A stretch of DNA of 64,000 nucleotides, taken from the NCBI GenBank assembly GCA_027450185.1, contig DAIDKF010000005.1, positions 62,304 to 126,303 on the forward strand. Direction: 5' to 3'. Below, one piece after another: positions 1 to 11,499 of this stretch (within the stretch, counting starts at the first letter, position 1; every line of letters begins with the position of its first letter). The translations under genes and the position numbers were made by a program. Origin of the DNA: Granulicella sp. GTDB lineage: Bacteria > Acidobacteriota > Terriglobia > Terriglobales > Acidobacteriaceae. The notes beneath the pieces are model-generated. The model was not told the DNA's origin. It searched no databases and saw only the letters and a list, made by a program, of their open reading frames with translations.

Positions 1-2401
1 TGAAGATGATGCTTCCGGTCTGATCGGCGGCAATGGGGATGTCGACGAAGCATCCGACACGGCCGAGGGAGTGGGCTTCGCGGTCGATCTTGGTGGCCCA
101 GTTGTCCGTCGAATAGACCAGCGAGAACAGGTCGGAGTCTACGATGCGGAGGGTGCCGCCCTGCACAACTGCAACAATGGGGCGGCCGATCTTGTAGATG
201 CCGAGATGGCGGTGGAAGGTGTGCTTGGCGCGGTCGGAGACGTAGCGTGCGTGGACCACGGAGATGCGGTCGAAGACCTTGCCGTCGGCCACGGAGCGGA
301 GGAGTTTCAGATACTCGGCGTGGGCCCACACCAGGGGCTGTGCGGAGCCGGCGGAGCGCCCGAAGTACATTTCCTCGGAGGGTAGGTCCTCACGGTCCCA
401 TATCTGCTCGGGGAGCATGCCGCCGATCGAACTGAACTGTTCCATCGCTGTGATGTGGGCGTTGATCTCGCGCCCGGCTGCGAGTTCGTAGTGCGCTCGC
501 TCGCCGGTGAGGATGGGCCACGCGCGGCCCTGTCCCCAGCCCATGTAGGGGCCGCCGTCCTTGCGCTGGCCGTAGCCGTCGTGGTTGTAGCGCCGCCAGC
601 AGGGGCCATACGGAGTGTCAATCTTGAGAATGTGATCGACGACCTTGAGGGAGTCGACGATGAGCGGGTCGTCGGCGCGCCGTATGCCGTAGCGCACCAG
701 TTCGAGGAAGCCGGGATCGATCACATCGCAGGACTCATAGTTGCATTGCTCGCCGGGTCCGCGGTTGGCAATGTGGATCATGCCGGGAGGAATCTTTTCG
801 TTGTGGAAGGACTCGCCGACGGCTGGCGGGCGGATGCGCATGAAGTGGTGCGCAATGTCGGGGTGAAGGGTGCCGCGGGTGGTCGTGGTCCAACGCTCCA
901 GGCGGATTTCAATCCAGTCGGCGAACTCTTCCAGAAAGAGGCCAACCTCCTCGGAGCCGTGGTGGCGCAGGATGTCCGCTGCGCAGATCAGTGCGGCGAT
1001 GACGGCGGCCAGCGTGGACGGGCTGTAGCCCGCGTTCTCCTCCCAGCGCTCCTGCTGCGTGATGGGAGCGTAGCGGACCAGAAAAGCCGCGGCCGAGGTG
1101 ACAAACGGGACCACGTCAAAGTTGCCCAGCCCCTCGATCTTCCACAGCCGCCACGCGAGCATGATGGGGAAGGCCACCTCGTCAAGCTGAATGCCGGACC
1201 AGTAGGGAACGCCGTTGATCCAGAAATTCTGCGCAAAGCCGCCGTCGGGATGCTGGGTGCAGGCCAGGTAGACAAGCGCTCCGCGAGCGGCTTCAATGCG
1301 TCCGCAGGCCAGCAGGGCGGTAGCGGACTGGACCATGTCGCGGGTCCAGACAAGATGGTAGCCGCCCAGGTCGTCGTCGGACTTCGATGCTCCCCAGGGG
1401 ATGGACGCCGAGGCGATGAAGGCGCCCGGGTAGGTCTTGTCTTCGTGCGCGAGGATGACGGCGTGGGAGGCGCGCATGAGTTTCCCCTCGTCGGTGGAGA
1501 ACTGCGCCAGCGCGGTGGGCGGGAGGGCGCGGTGCCACTCATTGATGAACCGAGCGCGGTGCTTGAGGTAGGGCACCGAGAGCGACTGCATCATGCTGGA
1601 GATGGCCGAGTGATGGCCGCGCCCCAGTGCGATGGCAATCGTGAACTCCCGGTGCCGGGACACATCGATCTCGCCCATCATGGCGATGTTGCCGTTGAGC
1701 GCCTGGCCGAAGTTCCAGGTCATGCGCAGGTGTTCGGAGAGGTCGGAGTACCCGTCGCTGGAGCCCACGTAGCCGCAACTGGAGCGCGTAAAACCGCAGT
1801 CCGCACCCAACGCGAGGGAGAACTCGTTCTTCCACGCGAGGACGCAGCGGTCTCCGGCAATGTCGATGGAGCGGGCCGAGTTGCCCGCGCCCCCGCCATC
1901 GAGATGCGGCGCGAGCAGTGCGTAACACTTCAATCGCGAGAGAATCGCCTCGTCGCCGGTGATCTTGACGTTCATCAGAACGACGGCGTGATGAGGGTCG
2001 GTGATGAACTCCTTGGTGACCTTGTAGCGCCCGCTGAGGTCGTGGCCGCAGACGCGGATAGCCAGCGCGTTGTCGTCGATGTAGTTGAAGTCGTAGGCGA
2101 TGTCGCGCTTCTCTTCGTGGAAGAAGCTCTCCTCGTCGGTGAAGAGCAACTCCATGTCGCGGGTCTGTGGATGGTCGATAGTGGGGTAGTAGATCTCGTT
2201 GAGCGTGCCGTGGGAGGCGGTGAACCAGATGCGCGTGGAGGCTGCGTACGCCGTGCCGACGGCATCCTTCTTGCTGGACGTCCAGCGGGGAGCAAGTCCG
2301 GGAGAGCCAAACGCCGGACCGTCGTCGTCCAGCCAGTAGTAGTTGCCGTTCGAAGCACTCATGAAGCTGTTAGACGTGGAATCCTGGCTGCAGGTACGCA
2401 T
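1..2401 (-). CDS. Glycoside hydrolase family 15 glucoamylase, C-terminus beyond window
   Basis: Probable glucan 1,4-alpha-glucosidase releasing glucose from the ends of starch- or glycogen-type glucans. About 800 residues are in the window and the stop lies beyond base 1. The N-terminal ~280 residues look like the beta-sandwich domain of prokaryotic glucoamylases ([12 protein letters not shown] near residue 60). The rest is the alpha/alpha barrel, with WTRDM near residue 350, [11 protein letters not shown] and [10 protein letters not shown]. The Glu in LPEQIWD near residue 665 matches the catalytic base of bacterial glucoamylases. No signal peptide is seen. The chosen start (2401) has GAAGAG seven bases upstream; an in-frame ATG at 2362 has no Shine-Dalgarno. 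Divergent from the superoxide dismutase gene. Confidence 0.88.
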   Translation of the reverse strand, partial: MRTCSQDSTSNSFMSASNGNYYWLDDDGPAFGSPGLAPRWTSSKKDAVGTAYAASTRIWFTASHGTLNEIYYPTIDHPQTRDMELLFTDEESFFHEEKRDIAYDFNYIDDNALAIRVCGHDLSGRYKVTKEFITDPHHAVVLMNVKITGDEAILSRLKCYALLAPHLDGGGAGNSARSIDIAGDRCVLAWKNEFSLALGADCGFTRSSCGYVGSSDGYSDLSEHLRMTWNFGQALNGNIAMMGEIDVSRHREFTIAIALGRGHHSAISSMMQSLSVPYLKHRARFINEWHRALPPTALAQFSTDEGKLMRASHAVILAHEDKTYPGAFIASASIPWGASKSDDDLGGYHLVWTRDMVQSATALLACGRIEAARGALVYLACTQHPDGGFAQNFWINGVPYWSGIQLDEVAFPIMLAWRLWKIEGLGNFDVVPFVTSAAAFLVRYAPITQQERWEENAGYSPSTLAAVIAALICAADILRHHGSEEVGLFLEEFADWIEIRLERWTTTTRGTLHPDIAHHFMRIRPPAVGESFHNEKIPPGMIHIANRGPGEQCNYESCDVIDPGFLELVRYGIRRADDPLIVDSLKVVDHILKIDTPYGPCWRRYNHDGYGQRKDGGPYMGWGQGRAWPILTGERAHYELAAGREINAHITAMEQFSSIGGMLPEQIWDREDLPSEEMYFGRSAGSAQPLVWAHAEYLKLLRSVADGKVFDRISVVHARYVSDRAKHTFHRHLGIYKIGRPIVAVVQGGTLRIVDSDLFSLVYSTDNWATKIDREAHSLGRVGCFVDIPIAADQTGSIIF

Positions 2402-2542
2402 GGCCGTGCTCTTCGTGCGTTATTCTCAACCAGACCGCACCGTGCGGCGCGCTGCCTGCATCCAAGGGTAGAGACTCAAACGCGGGGCAGAAGCTCCGCG
2501 AAACCTGTTGCTAAACCTATGAACGATAAAGGAGTAACTCCC

Positions 2543-3154
2543 GTGGCCTACGAACTTCCCCCCCTTCCCTATGACTACGCCGCTCTCGAGCCGACCATCG
2601 ATGAGGCGACCATGAAGCTGCATCACGATAAGCATCACCAGGCCTATGTGACCAACCTGAATGGCGCAGTGGAGAAGCATCCCGAACTCGGCAGGAAGAC
2701 GCCCGAGGAGTTGCTCGCGGATCTGGCCAGTGTGCCCGACGACGTGCGCGCCACCGTGCGCAACAACGGCGGCGGCCACGTGAATCACTCCATGTTCTGG
2801 CAGATCATGAAGCCCAGTGGCGGCGGCGACCCCACCGGCGACATCGCCGCGCAGATCACCAAAGACTTCGGCAGCTTTGCGGAGTTCAAGAAGCTCTTCG
2901 ACGATGCTGCAACCAAGCAGTTCGGCTCGGGCTGGGGCTTCCTCGTATTCAAGGGTGGCAAGCTGGAGATTGTGACCAAGCCCAATCAGGACTCGCCGAT
3001 CTCCGACGGGCTGTACCCGATCCTCGGCAACGATGTCTGGGAGCATGCGTACTATCTGAAGTACAACAATCGCCGCGCGGAGTACCTCGGCGCATGGTGG
3101 AGCGTCGTGAATTGGGACGAGGTAAACAAGCGCTTCGCCCACGCGAAGAAGTAG
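2543..3154 (+). CDS. Superoxide dismutase (Fe/Mn family)
   Basis: Converts superoxide to oxygen and hydrogen peroxide. The 203-residue protein has the usual family length. Metal ligands are visible: His27 in [10 protein letters not shown], a His in NHSMFW near residue 82, and Asp and His in [11 protein letters not shown] near 167-171. Fe versus Mn preference cannot be settled by eye. The start is taken as GTG because AAAGGAG lies seven bases upstream and the protein then begins with the family's usual [16 protein letters not shown]. An in-frame ATG at 2519 would overlap that ribosome site. No signal peptide, so cytoplasmic. A strong bidirectional hairpin follows. Confidence 0.97.
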   Translation: MAYELPPLPYDYAALEPTIDEATMKLHHDKHHQAYVTNLNGAVEKHPELGRKTPEELLADLASVPDDVRATVRNNGGGHVNHSMFWQIMKPSGGGDPTGDIAAQITKDFGSFAEFKKLFDDAATKQFGSGWGFLVFKGGKLEIVTKPNQDSPISDGLYPILGNDVWEHAYYLKYNNRRAEYLGAWWSVVNWDEVNKRFAHAKK

Positions 3155-3267
3155 TTCGCCATTATGGCTGCCCGTGGGTGGCCCTTTGTGCTGCGGATCG
3201 TCCATCTTTCCGGGACGAACGGCCGCGCCGCGATCAGTCCGGATCTTGCGTTCGCCTTGAACGGAAG

Positions 3268-3311
3268 CTGCAACGCAAAAGCCCTCCGCGTGGAGGGCTT
3301 TTGCGTTGCAG
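3268..3311. terminator. Bidirectional hairpin between sod and typA
   Basis: Perfect 20-bp inverted repeat (3268-3287 with 3292-3311) around a 4-base loop. The GC core is flanked by AAAA on one side and TTTT on the other, so it can act as an intrinsic terminator in both directions. It lies between two convergent genes. Confidence 0.9.
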
Positions 3312-3323
3312 TTGGTGTGGGGT

Positions 3324-5162
<1,839 letters not shown>

Positions 5163-5302
5163 TGCGTAAGGCTTCCTGTTCTGAAACAAATTGTTGAGGA
5201 GCGCGGGAGAAGGCGAATCGGCCACGCGCGTCGTGAAAGATCACTGGACGCGCGCGAACCTTCGATAGTTCGGAAAAGCGGAGAAAGCGCGTCTCTTCCA
5301 GT

Positions 5303-6616
5303 CTACCGCATTGCGACGGCGGTGGTGACAGAACGTACGACTTTTGCAGGAGCGGTGACGGGCATCCGGCGCACGATGGCGAGCGCCGCCTGCAGCTTTT
5401 GCCACTCTGCTGGCCGGTTGCGAAGGGCGTCCTTGGCCCTGGGGTCCAGGTAGAACCGGTTAATGTCGGCGAGCAGCGCGGGGTTGAGCTGGGCATTCCT
5501 GTTGCTGGCAAGCTGCTCGATCAGTTGAGCGTAGGTCTGGTCGGCGAGCGGGTACTCGCCCTGCGCGGTAGGTGCGCCGGTGTCGAAGTCGATCTGAGCC
5601 AGGGCTGGCGGATCGGTGGGCGCCTCCGCGGTGATGAGCAGAACTTCGGCACGATAGGCGTTCTCCACCGCGTTGAAGCTGGCCAGATAGCGGGTCTGCT
5701 GATCGCTGTTGGGCAGGTGCAGTTTGAGCGCGCTGAACGGACCAACCTTGGGGACTATGGCCAGGAAGAACGCCACGACGCGATCGCCAAAGGTGGGATG
5801 CATATGCTTCTTGCCGTATTGCTTTTCGAAGTCGGTGCGGCGCAGGCGATAGATGAACTCGCGCTTGGCGAAGCTTGGATTTGCGTGTTTGATCTGCTTG
5901 CTGTAACCGGCCAGAGCCACCCGGGTCATCCTCGGGATCAGCTTGGACACGGAGTAGCGATAGGAGGCGATGGAGAGATCTTCGTCCCTGAGAATGTCCC
6001 CGACGGGCAGGCCGTAGGTCTCCTCGAAGGCGCGATTCATGAGCGGTTCGGCAACCTGGAAGCCGATGAAGTTGCGGTAGTTGTCCTGCGAGTACGCTCC
6101 GTGTGCCACCTCTACGACGTCGAAGCCAAACTCGTTGCGGAGGTGCGCGGTCTCGTTGTCAAAGTAAGTGACGCGGCTGCCAAAGCGGCTGCGCAGGTTG
6201 GGGTACTCCTCGCCGGTGATGATGTTTACGGTGACATGGCCGATGGTGTCGCCGTAGTAGTGGGCCAGCGCTCCGAGCGCAAAGGCATACTCGTCGGGCG
6301 TGGTGGAGTCGCGCAGCAGCGCGTCGACGAAGTCCCCTGAGCGGACGTAATGCATGAGGTTGGAAAACTCGCGGGAGCCGAACGGATAGTAGCCCATATC
6401 CTGAATCACCGAGCCGCCATAGGCGTAAGCGTGGCACTCGGTGATCTGGTCCGGGGTGAGGCCCGGATAACGCTTTTGCAGCAGGGGAAGAAGGTACTGC
6501 GGCCACGCCATGTCGACCACCTCTTCGTGCGAGAGCAGCGAGTAGGCACGGGCGGAAACAAGCGTCGCGAGCATAAGACTGGCGGCCAGCAGGAGGCGGA
6601 TTGTGGTTCGCGGCAT
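5303..6616 (-). CDS. Secreted zinc-dependent phospholipase C-like protein
   Basis: Likely exported hydrolase of the S1/P1-nuclease/phospholipase C zinc superfamily; the substrate is unknown. The 437-residue protein starts with a signal peptide (MPRTTIRLLLAASLMLATL, cleavage probably after SARA). Zinc-site signatures follow: SHEEVVDMAW near residue 27 and ALGALAHYYGDTIGH near residue 112, typical of PF00882-type proteins. The C-terminal ~150 residues have no recognised domain. The reading frame stays open upstream to 6790, but the signal peptide fixes ATG 6616; no clear Shine-Dalgarno is present. Divergent from the ATP-grasp gene across 140 bases. Confidence 0.8.
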   Translation of the reverse strand: MPRTTIRLLLAASLMLATLVSARAYSLLSHEEVVDMAWPQYLLPLLQKRYPGLTPDQITECHAYAYGGSVIQDMGYYPFGSREFSNLMHYVRSGDFVDALLRDSTTPDEYAFALGALAHYYGDTIGHVTVNIITGEEYPNLRSRFGSRVTYFDNETAHLRNEFGFDVVEVAHGAYSQDNYRNFIGFQVAEPLMNRAFEETYGLPVGDILRDEDLSIASYRYSVSKLIPRMTRVALAGYSKQIKHANPSFAKREFIYRLRRTDFEKQYGKKHMHPTFGDRVVAFFLAIVPKVGPFSALKLHLPNSDQQTRYLASFNAVENAYRAEVLLITAEAPTDPPALAQIDFDTGAPTAQGEYPLADQTYAQLIEQLASNRNAQLNPALLADINRFYLDPRAKDALRNRPAEWQKLQAALAIVRRMPVTAPAKVVRSVTTAVAMR

Positions 6617-6741
6617 GCGCAGCAGATTCACGGGATAGTACGCTACTTTCTCAATAAGGCCGACGGGTGCAGCCGAAGCTGTTCCGGTGCATGACGAAGG
6701 ATATTCGATTGGATGCAAAAGCGGGCTGCGGAGCCATCCCC

Positions 6742-6747
6742 TATACT
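6742..6747 (+). promoter_or_regulatory. TATACT -10-like box before ATP-grasp gene
   Basis: TATACT ends nine bases before ATG 6757. No Shine-Dalgarno or clear -35 is seen, so transcription would begin at or next to the start codon. Confidence 0.45.
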
Positions 6748-6756
6748 GAAAGCTCC

Positions 6757-8229
6757 ATGGATGACATCCTGCCAGAATCCACGCGTCCATCCAAGGGTGC
6801 GAAGGCGTGGAGCTATCAATTGGATCGAGCGTTCGACGAAATGTTCGCCGGCGAGAACGAGTTGCGCGATCACTATCGGCCGCTGCTGGAGCACTTCGCC
6901 GAACTGCCGCAGGATGAAGTGCGCCGCCGCAAGCAGGCTGCCGACCTGAGCTTCCTGAACCAGGGGATCACGTTCACCGTCTATGGCCGCGAAGAGGGTA
7001 CGGAGAAGATCTTCCCATACGATCTGCTGCCGCGCATCATCACCAGCGCCGAGTGGGCCAGGGTGGAGCGCGGCCTGACGCAGCGCATCACGGCGCTGAA
7101 TCTTTTTCTGCGCGACATCTATAACGAAGGCCGCATTCTGAAAGACGGCATCGTGCCGCGCGAGATCGTCTACTCCTGCCAGCACTTCCGCCGCCAGATG
7201 AGCGGCCTGCAGGTGCCGCGCAATGTGTACATCGCCGTGTGCGGGTCAGACCTGATCCGCATGGAGAACGGCGAGTTTGTGGTGCTCGAAGACAACCTGC
7301 GCGTGCCCTCCGGCGTCAGCTACATGCTCACCAACCGGCGCGTGATGAAGCGCATCTTCCCGCAGCTCTTCCGCAACTACAACGTGAAGCCCATCGAGCA
7401 GTACACGCAACTGCTGCTGGGAACGCTGCGTTCGCTCGCACCGGAGGGTAGGCCGGAGCCGAACATCGTGCTGCTCTCGCCGGGCGTCTTCAACTCCGCG
7501 TACTTCGAGCACGCCTACCTCGCTCGGCAGATGGGCATTGAACTGGTGGAGGGCCGCGACCTCGTCGTGCATGACAACGTCTGCTACATGCGCACGACCA
7601 GCGGTCTACGGCGCGTGGACGTGATCTACCGCCGTGTCGACGACGACTTCATTGATCCCCTGTCGTTCCGGCCGGATTCGATTCTGGGCGCCGCGGGACT
7701 GTTCAATGCGTACCGCGCCGGTAATGTGACGCTGGCCAACGCTTTCGGCACTGGCGTTGCAGACGACAAGGCGCTGTATGCGTATGTGCCCGCGATCATT
7801 CGCTATTACCTCAACGAAGATCCGGTGCTGAACAACGTCGAGACGTTCCTGTGTACGCGCGAGAAGGAGCGCAACTACGTGCTCGCGAACCTGGACAAGC
7901 TGGTGGTGAAGGCTGTCGGCGAATCGGGAGGCTACGGCATGTTGATCGGCACGCAGTCCACGCCGAAGGAGCGCGAGTCCTTCGCCGAGAAGATCAAGGC
8001 CAACCCGCGCAACTACATCGCGCAGCCGACGATCAGCTTCTCACGAGCTCCATGTTTAATTGGGGATGAGTTGGAGCCGCGCCACGTCGATCTGCGCCCC
8101 TACGTCCTCTATGGCGACAAGGTGACGATCGTTCCGGGCGGGCTCACGCGCGTTGCTCTCACGCGCGGCTCGCTGGTCGTGAACAGTTCGCAGGGCGGCG
8201 GCTCGAAGGATACGTGGGTGTTGAGTTAG
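6757..8229 (+). CDS. Circularly permuted ATP-grasp protein
   Basis: Predicted peptide-bond-forming ligase of the circularly permuted ATP-grasp family (formerly DUF404/DUF407); the substrate is unknown. The 490-residue length is typical. Conserved stretches include [39 protein letters not shown] and DLRPYVLYG. The frame is open 30 codons further upstream, but family proteins begin near MDDILPES, giving ATG 6757. It heads a rightward cluster: 13 bases to the nucleoside hydrolase, followed by alpha-E and transglutaminase genes. Members of this family are repeatedly found beside alpha-E and transglutaminase genes, and a peptide-tagging or cross-linking role has been proposed; the biochemistry is unproven. 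Confidence 0.9.
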   Translation: MDDILPESTRPSKGAKAWSYQLDRAFDEMFAGENELRDHYRPLLEHFAELPQDEVRRRKQAADLSFLNQGITFTVYGREEGTEKIFPYDLLPRIITSAEWARVERGLTQRITALNLFLRDIYNEGRILKDGIVPREIVYSCQHFRRQMSGLQVPRNVYIAVCGSDLIRMENGEFVVLEDNLRVPSGVSYMLTNRRVMKRIFPQLFRNYNVKPIEQYTQLLLGTLRSLAPEGRPEPNIVLLSPGVFNSAYFEHAYLARQMGIELVEGRDLVVHDNVCYMRTTSGLRRVDVIYRRVDDDFIDPLSFRPDSILGAAGLFNAYRAGNVTLANAFGTGVADDKALYAYVPAIIRYYLNEDPVLNNVETFLCTREKERNYVLANLDKLVVKAVGESGGYGMLIGTQSTPKERESFAEKIKANPRNYIAQPTISFSRAPCLIGDELEPRHVDLRPYVLYGDKVTIVPGGLTRVALTRGSLVVNSSQGGGSKDTWVLS

Positions 8230-8242
8230 TGGGGGTGCGGGA

Positions 8243-9367
8243 ATGATACGGATCAGCGGACGTTGTCGAGATGCGATGCGGCGGTGGCTGCTTTCCTGCT
8301 CGCTGGCAGTGATGATGGTGATGGCTGCCCGCGCGCAACGCCTCGTGCTCATCGATCAGGACGGCTCAGGCCCGGGCGGGTCCAATCAGATGGCGATGAT
8401 GGTGCTGCTGCAATCGCCGCAGGTCAGGGTGCTCGGCATCACGATGGTCAGCGGCAACGCGTGGGAGCCGGAAGAGGTGGCGCACACGCTGCGCATGCTC
8501 GAACTGATTCATCGCACCGACGTGCCGGTGGTGCCGGGAGCTGTCTTCCCGCTGCTGCACACTGAGGCGGAGGCCATGCACGCTCGCGCCGCCGAGGGCG
8601 CCTTTCCCTGGTATGGAGCCTGGGGCGATCTCTCCGCGCATACCAGTGCACAGCCCTATCATGGGCCGTTCGTGATTCCGCCGCTGGCCGAGGGCGAGCC
8701 CACTACAAAGCCGCTCGCTGAAGACGCAGCGCACTTTCTCGTTCGCCAGGTCCGTGCGCATCCACATCAGGTGACGATCTACGCTGCGGGACCGCTGACC
8801 AATATCGCGTTGGCGATTTCGATTGATCCGAAGTTTGCCGAGCTAACGCAGGGTATTGTCATCATGGGCGGAAGCCTGAACCCGCATACCGATGATCCGG
8901 AGTTTGCAACGCATCCGCGCCACGAGTTCAACTTCTGGTTCGATCCCGAAGCCGCACACATTACGTTCTGGGCGAAGTGGCCGCGCATCACGTTGACCGA
9001 CGTCGACATCTCCGTGAAGACGCGCTTCACGCCGGAGATGATGCACGAGATTGCGCAGTCGAACTCTCCTGCCGCGCAGTATATTGCGCAATACACGCAT
9101 GAGTTTTATTACCTGTGGGATGAGCTCGCCGCCGCTGCGTGGATCGACCCGAAGATCATCACGAAGGAGCAGGTGCTGTACGTGGATGTCGATACGTCGC
9201 GCGGGCCGGACTACGGCGACACTCTCACCTGGACAGCATCGAACAAGCCCACCCTCGACGGGCCGGAGGGTGCGATGCAGCCCGTGCATGTGCAGGAGGA
9301 TCTCGACGTAGCGCGATTTGACCGCATGTTTATTGACTTAATGAAGTCAGGCCCTGTGGCGCCTTAG
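8243..9367 (+). CDS. Exported nucleoside hydrolase-like protein with altered metal motif
   Basis: Resembles inosine-uridine nucleoside N-ribohydrolases (PF01156). A hydrophobic leader ending MMVMAARAQ predicts export. Family landmarks present: YAAGPLTNIALA, IVIMGGSLNP and HEFNFWFDPEAA. The N-terminal calcium motif, normally DxDxGxDD, reads DQDGSGPGGSNQ, so the paired acidic residues are missing. The late His-Asp is WDELAAAA, keeping Asp but not His. The fold is clear, but catalysis on ordinary nucleosides is doubtful. The start follows a GGGGGTG-like ribosome site; ATG 8276 is an alternative that shortens the signal peptide. Set between the ATP-grasp and alpha-E genes, which is an unusual insertion in that cluster. 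Confidence 0.82.
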   Translation: MIRISGRCRDAMRRWLLSCSLAVMMVMAARAQRLVLIDQDGSGPGGSNQMAMMVLLQSPQVRVLGITMVSGNAWEPEEVAHTLRMLELIHRTDVPVVPGAVFPLLHTEAEAMHARAAEGAFPWYGAWGDLSAHTSAQPYHGPFVIPPLAEGEPTTKPLAEDAAHFLVRQVRAHPHQVTIYAAGPLTNIALAISIDPKFAELTQGIVIMGGSLNPHTDDPEFATHPRHEFNFWFDPEAAHITFWAKWPRITLTDVDISVKTRFTPEMMHEIAQSNSPAAQYIAQYTHEFYYLWDELAAAAWIDPKIITKEQVLYVDVDTSRGPDYGDTLTWTASNKPTLDGPEGAMQPVHVQEDLDVARFDRMFIDLMKSGPVAP

Positions 9368-9435
9368 CCAATAGTGGAAGTCGGTGTACAGTGAAGATTA
9401 ACCAGCAAGAAAAATTCAGCAAAGGAACCGACCGA

Positions 9436-10422
9436 ATGCTCTCACGCGTCGCCGATTCACTGTACTGGATGAGCCGCTATCTGGAGCGCGCCGAGCACGC
9501 GACGCGCCTGCTGGACGTCAACCTGAATCTGATGCTGGATGAAAGCGCGACGAGCTCCGATCATCGCTGGCTGCGCATGCTGCATGCGATGGGCAATCCC
9601 ATGCGGCTGAGGTGGAACGGCGATCCGTATGAACTGGCGCGCACGCTGACCTTCGATACATCGAATAAGTCTTCGGTGGTGTCCTGCATTATTGCTGCAC
9701 GCGAGAACGCGCGGCAGGTGCGCGAGCAGATCTCGACCGAGCAATGGCAGAAGCTGAACTCGTTGTACCTTGAGGTGACGCGCCCGGAGGTTAAGCAGGC
9801 GATGCAGGTGGACGCGGCCGCCGGCTCGACCGCCGAGCCAACCGCATTTTTGCAGAACGTGATGGAGGCGGTGCACCAGTTTCAGGGTGTTACCGATTCG
9901 ACGATGTCGCATGGCGAGGGCTGGCAGTTTATTCAGGTGGGGCGATACCTGGAGCGCGCGTCCGCGACGCGGCTGCTGTTGGAGGCCTATCACGCGGATG
10001 TGTGGGCGCATCCGGACCGCGTCCCCGAAGGCAATGAGTATCTGGATTGGATGGGGTTGCTGCGTTCGGCAACGGCCTTCGAGGCGTATTGCAAGGTCTA
10101 CACGGCGGATCTTACGGCGGAGAGAATTTTGGAGTTCCTGTTGCTGGATGCGGAGTTTCCGCACTCGCTGCGCTTCTCGATTGACAGCATGAAGTGTGCT
10201 CTGCAAGCGATCCAGGAAAAGTCGGGCAAGACGCGCGCCGATGAACTCAACCGCATCTCTGGCAGACTCAGCGCGTCGCTGGGGTTCGCCAGCGTCGACG
10301 AGATTCTCATGGGCGATCTCGTCGCCTATCTGCGCGGCATTCAACGCCAGTGCCAGGCGATCCATCAGACCATGTATAACCTGTACGTGGACTATCCGAT
10401 TCAAGCAGCGCTGGCGGGCTAA
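9436..10422 (+). CDS. Alpha-E domain protein (DUF403)
   Basis: All-helical protein of unknown biochemical function that accompanies permuted ATP-grasp enzymes. At 328 residues it covers a whole alpha-E domain. Signatures are the N-terminal LSRVADSLYWMSRYLERAEH and the mirrored WQFIQVGRYLERAS near residue 175, plus DAEFPHSLRFSID. ATG 9436 is preferred over an upstream in-frame ATG (9391) because AAAGGA lies nine bases before it and the conserved N-terminus follows at once. It lies 68 bases after the nucleoside hydrolase and 62 before the transglutaminase, probably on one transcript. Confidence 0.92.
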   Translation: MLSRVADSLYWMSRYLERAEHATRLLDVNLNLMLDESATSSDHRWLRMLHAMGNPMRLRWNGDPYELARTLTFDTSNKSSVVSCIIAARENARQVREQISTEQWQKLNSLYLEVTRPEVKQAMQVDAAAGSTAEPTAFLQNVMEAVHQFQGVTDSTMSHGEGWQFIQVGRYLERASATRLLLEAYHADVWAHPDRVPEGNEYLDWMGLLRSATAFEAYCKVYTADLTAERILEFLLLDAEFPHSLRFSIDSMKCALQAIQEKSGKTRADELNRISGRLSASLGFASVDEILMGDLVAYLRGIQRQCQAIHQTMYNLYVDYPIQAALAG

Positions 10423-10484
10423 CGCCAGCACCAGGACATGCAATCACAATGCTGAAGGCAATGACTCAATCGCAGGAGGGACCG

Positions 10485-11477
10485 ATGTATTATTCGATCC
10501 GCCATCTGACAAAGTTTCTGTACAAGACGCCGGTCAGCGAAAGCATGATGGAGACGCGCATGCACCCGCGCTCGGATGCGCAGCAGCGTTGTCTGACGTT
10601 TCATCTCTCGGTGAGTCCGCGCTGCCGCGTGTTCAGTCATCGCGACCACCTTGCGAATCATGTGCATCACTTCGATATTCCAGGGCAGCATGGCCAGTTG
10701 GTGATCGTGGCCGAGTCGCTGGTGGAGATGGCCTCGCACGCGGAGGTGCCGGAGTCGCTGCCGCCGGGATCATGGGACGAGCTCGATCGGCTGGTGCATG
10801 AGGGCGACTTCTGGGAGATGCTGCTGCCGAGCGAGTTTGCGCGCTTCGCGCCGGAGCTCGAAGCTCTGGGCAGGCACTTGGGAGTGCGCCGCAGCGGTGA
10901 TCCGTTGAGCGCTGTGCACAAGCTGAATGCGCAGATCTATGAGTACTTCGACTACAAGCCGAAGTCCACAAGAGTAGACTCGCCGATTGAGCTCGCGCTC
11001 ACCAGCAAGGCCGGCGTCTGCCAGGATTTTTCGCACGTGATGATCTCGCTCGTGCGCTCGAAGCTGGAGATTCCGTGCCGCTATGTGAGCGGCTATCTCT
11101 ACCACGGCGACGCGGACAAGGACCGCTCGGAGAGCTCGGCGACACACGCGTGGGTGGAGGCGTTTCTGCCAGAGCTCGGCTGGGTGGGCTTCGATCCAAC
11201 CAACAACCTGGTGGCTGGCGACCGCCATATTCGCACTGCCATCGGCCGCGACTACTCGGATGTTCCGCCCACGCATGGCGTCTATCGCGGGCGCACCAGG
11301 AGCGAGTTGACGGTCGCGGTTCGCGTGGAGCCGAGCGAGGGCACGCCGCCGTTGGACCGCGAACTGCCCGTGCCGGAAGACTGGTCCATGCTGGTGGAGA
11401 AGGCGCAGGCCATGCCCGAGCAGCCGCCGCCGATGACGCGTCATCAACAGCAGGCGCAGCAGCAGCAGACCCGCTGA
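10485..11477 (+). CDS. Transglutaminase-like family protein
   Basis: Papain-fold thiol enzyme predicted to cleave or form amide bonds on peptides. The 330-residue protein has an N-terminal bacterial transglutaminase-type beta domain (MYYSIRHLTKFLYKTPV). The catalytic core follows: Cys in AGVCQDFSH near residue 187, His in SATHAWVEAFLP near 223 and Asp in GFDPTNN near 239. The tail is Gln-rich. AGGAGGG stands six bases before ATG 10485, which decides the start over ATG 10449. It is the last gene of the ATP-grasp cluster. No signal peptide, so it likely acts in the cytoplasm with the ligase. Confidence 0.92.
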   Translation: MYYSIRHLTKFLYKTPVSESMMETRMHPRSDAQQRCLTFHLSVSPRCRVFSHRDHLANHVHHFDIPGQHGQLVIVAESLVEMASHAEVPESLPPGSWDELDRLVHEGDFWEMLLPSEFARFAPELEALGRHLGVRRSGDPLSAVHKLNAQIYEYFDYKPKSTRVDSPIELALTSKAGVCQDFSHVMISLVRSKLEIPCRYVSGYLYHGDADKDRSESSATHAWVEAFLPELGWVGFDPTNNLVAGDRHIRTAIGRDYSDVPPTHGVYRGRTRSELTVAVRVEPSEGTPPLDRELPVPEDWSMLVEKAQAMPEQPPPMTRHQQQAQQQQTR

Positions 11478-11480
11478 ACG

Positions 11481-11495
11481 CAAGGCCTGGCCTTG
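11481..11495. terminator. Palindrome between convergent genes
   Basis: CAAGGCC-T-GGCCTTG, a 7-bp perfect palindrome in the 22 bases between the transglutaminase stop and the SDR stop. There is no T-tract, so any terminator would be weak; it is the only structure in the gap. Confidence 0.35.
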
Positions 11496-11499
11496 ATGC

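Noticed and set aside
455-2542. Long plus-strand open frame that runs into the superoxide dismutase
   Set aside because: It is antisense to the GH15 gene and reads as a GC-rich shadow; only the part from 2543 encodes a real protein.
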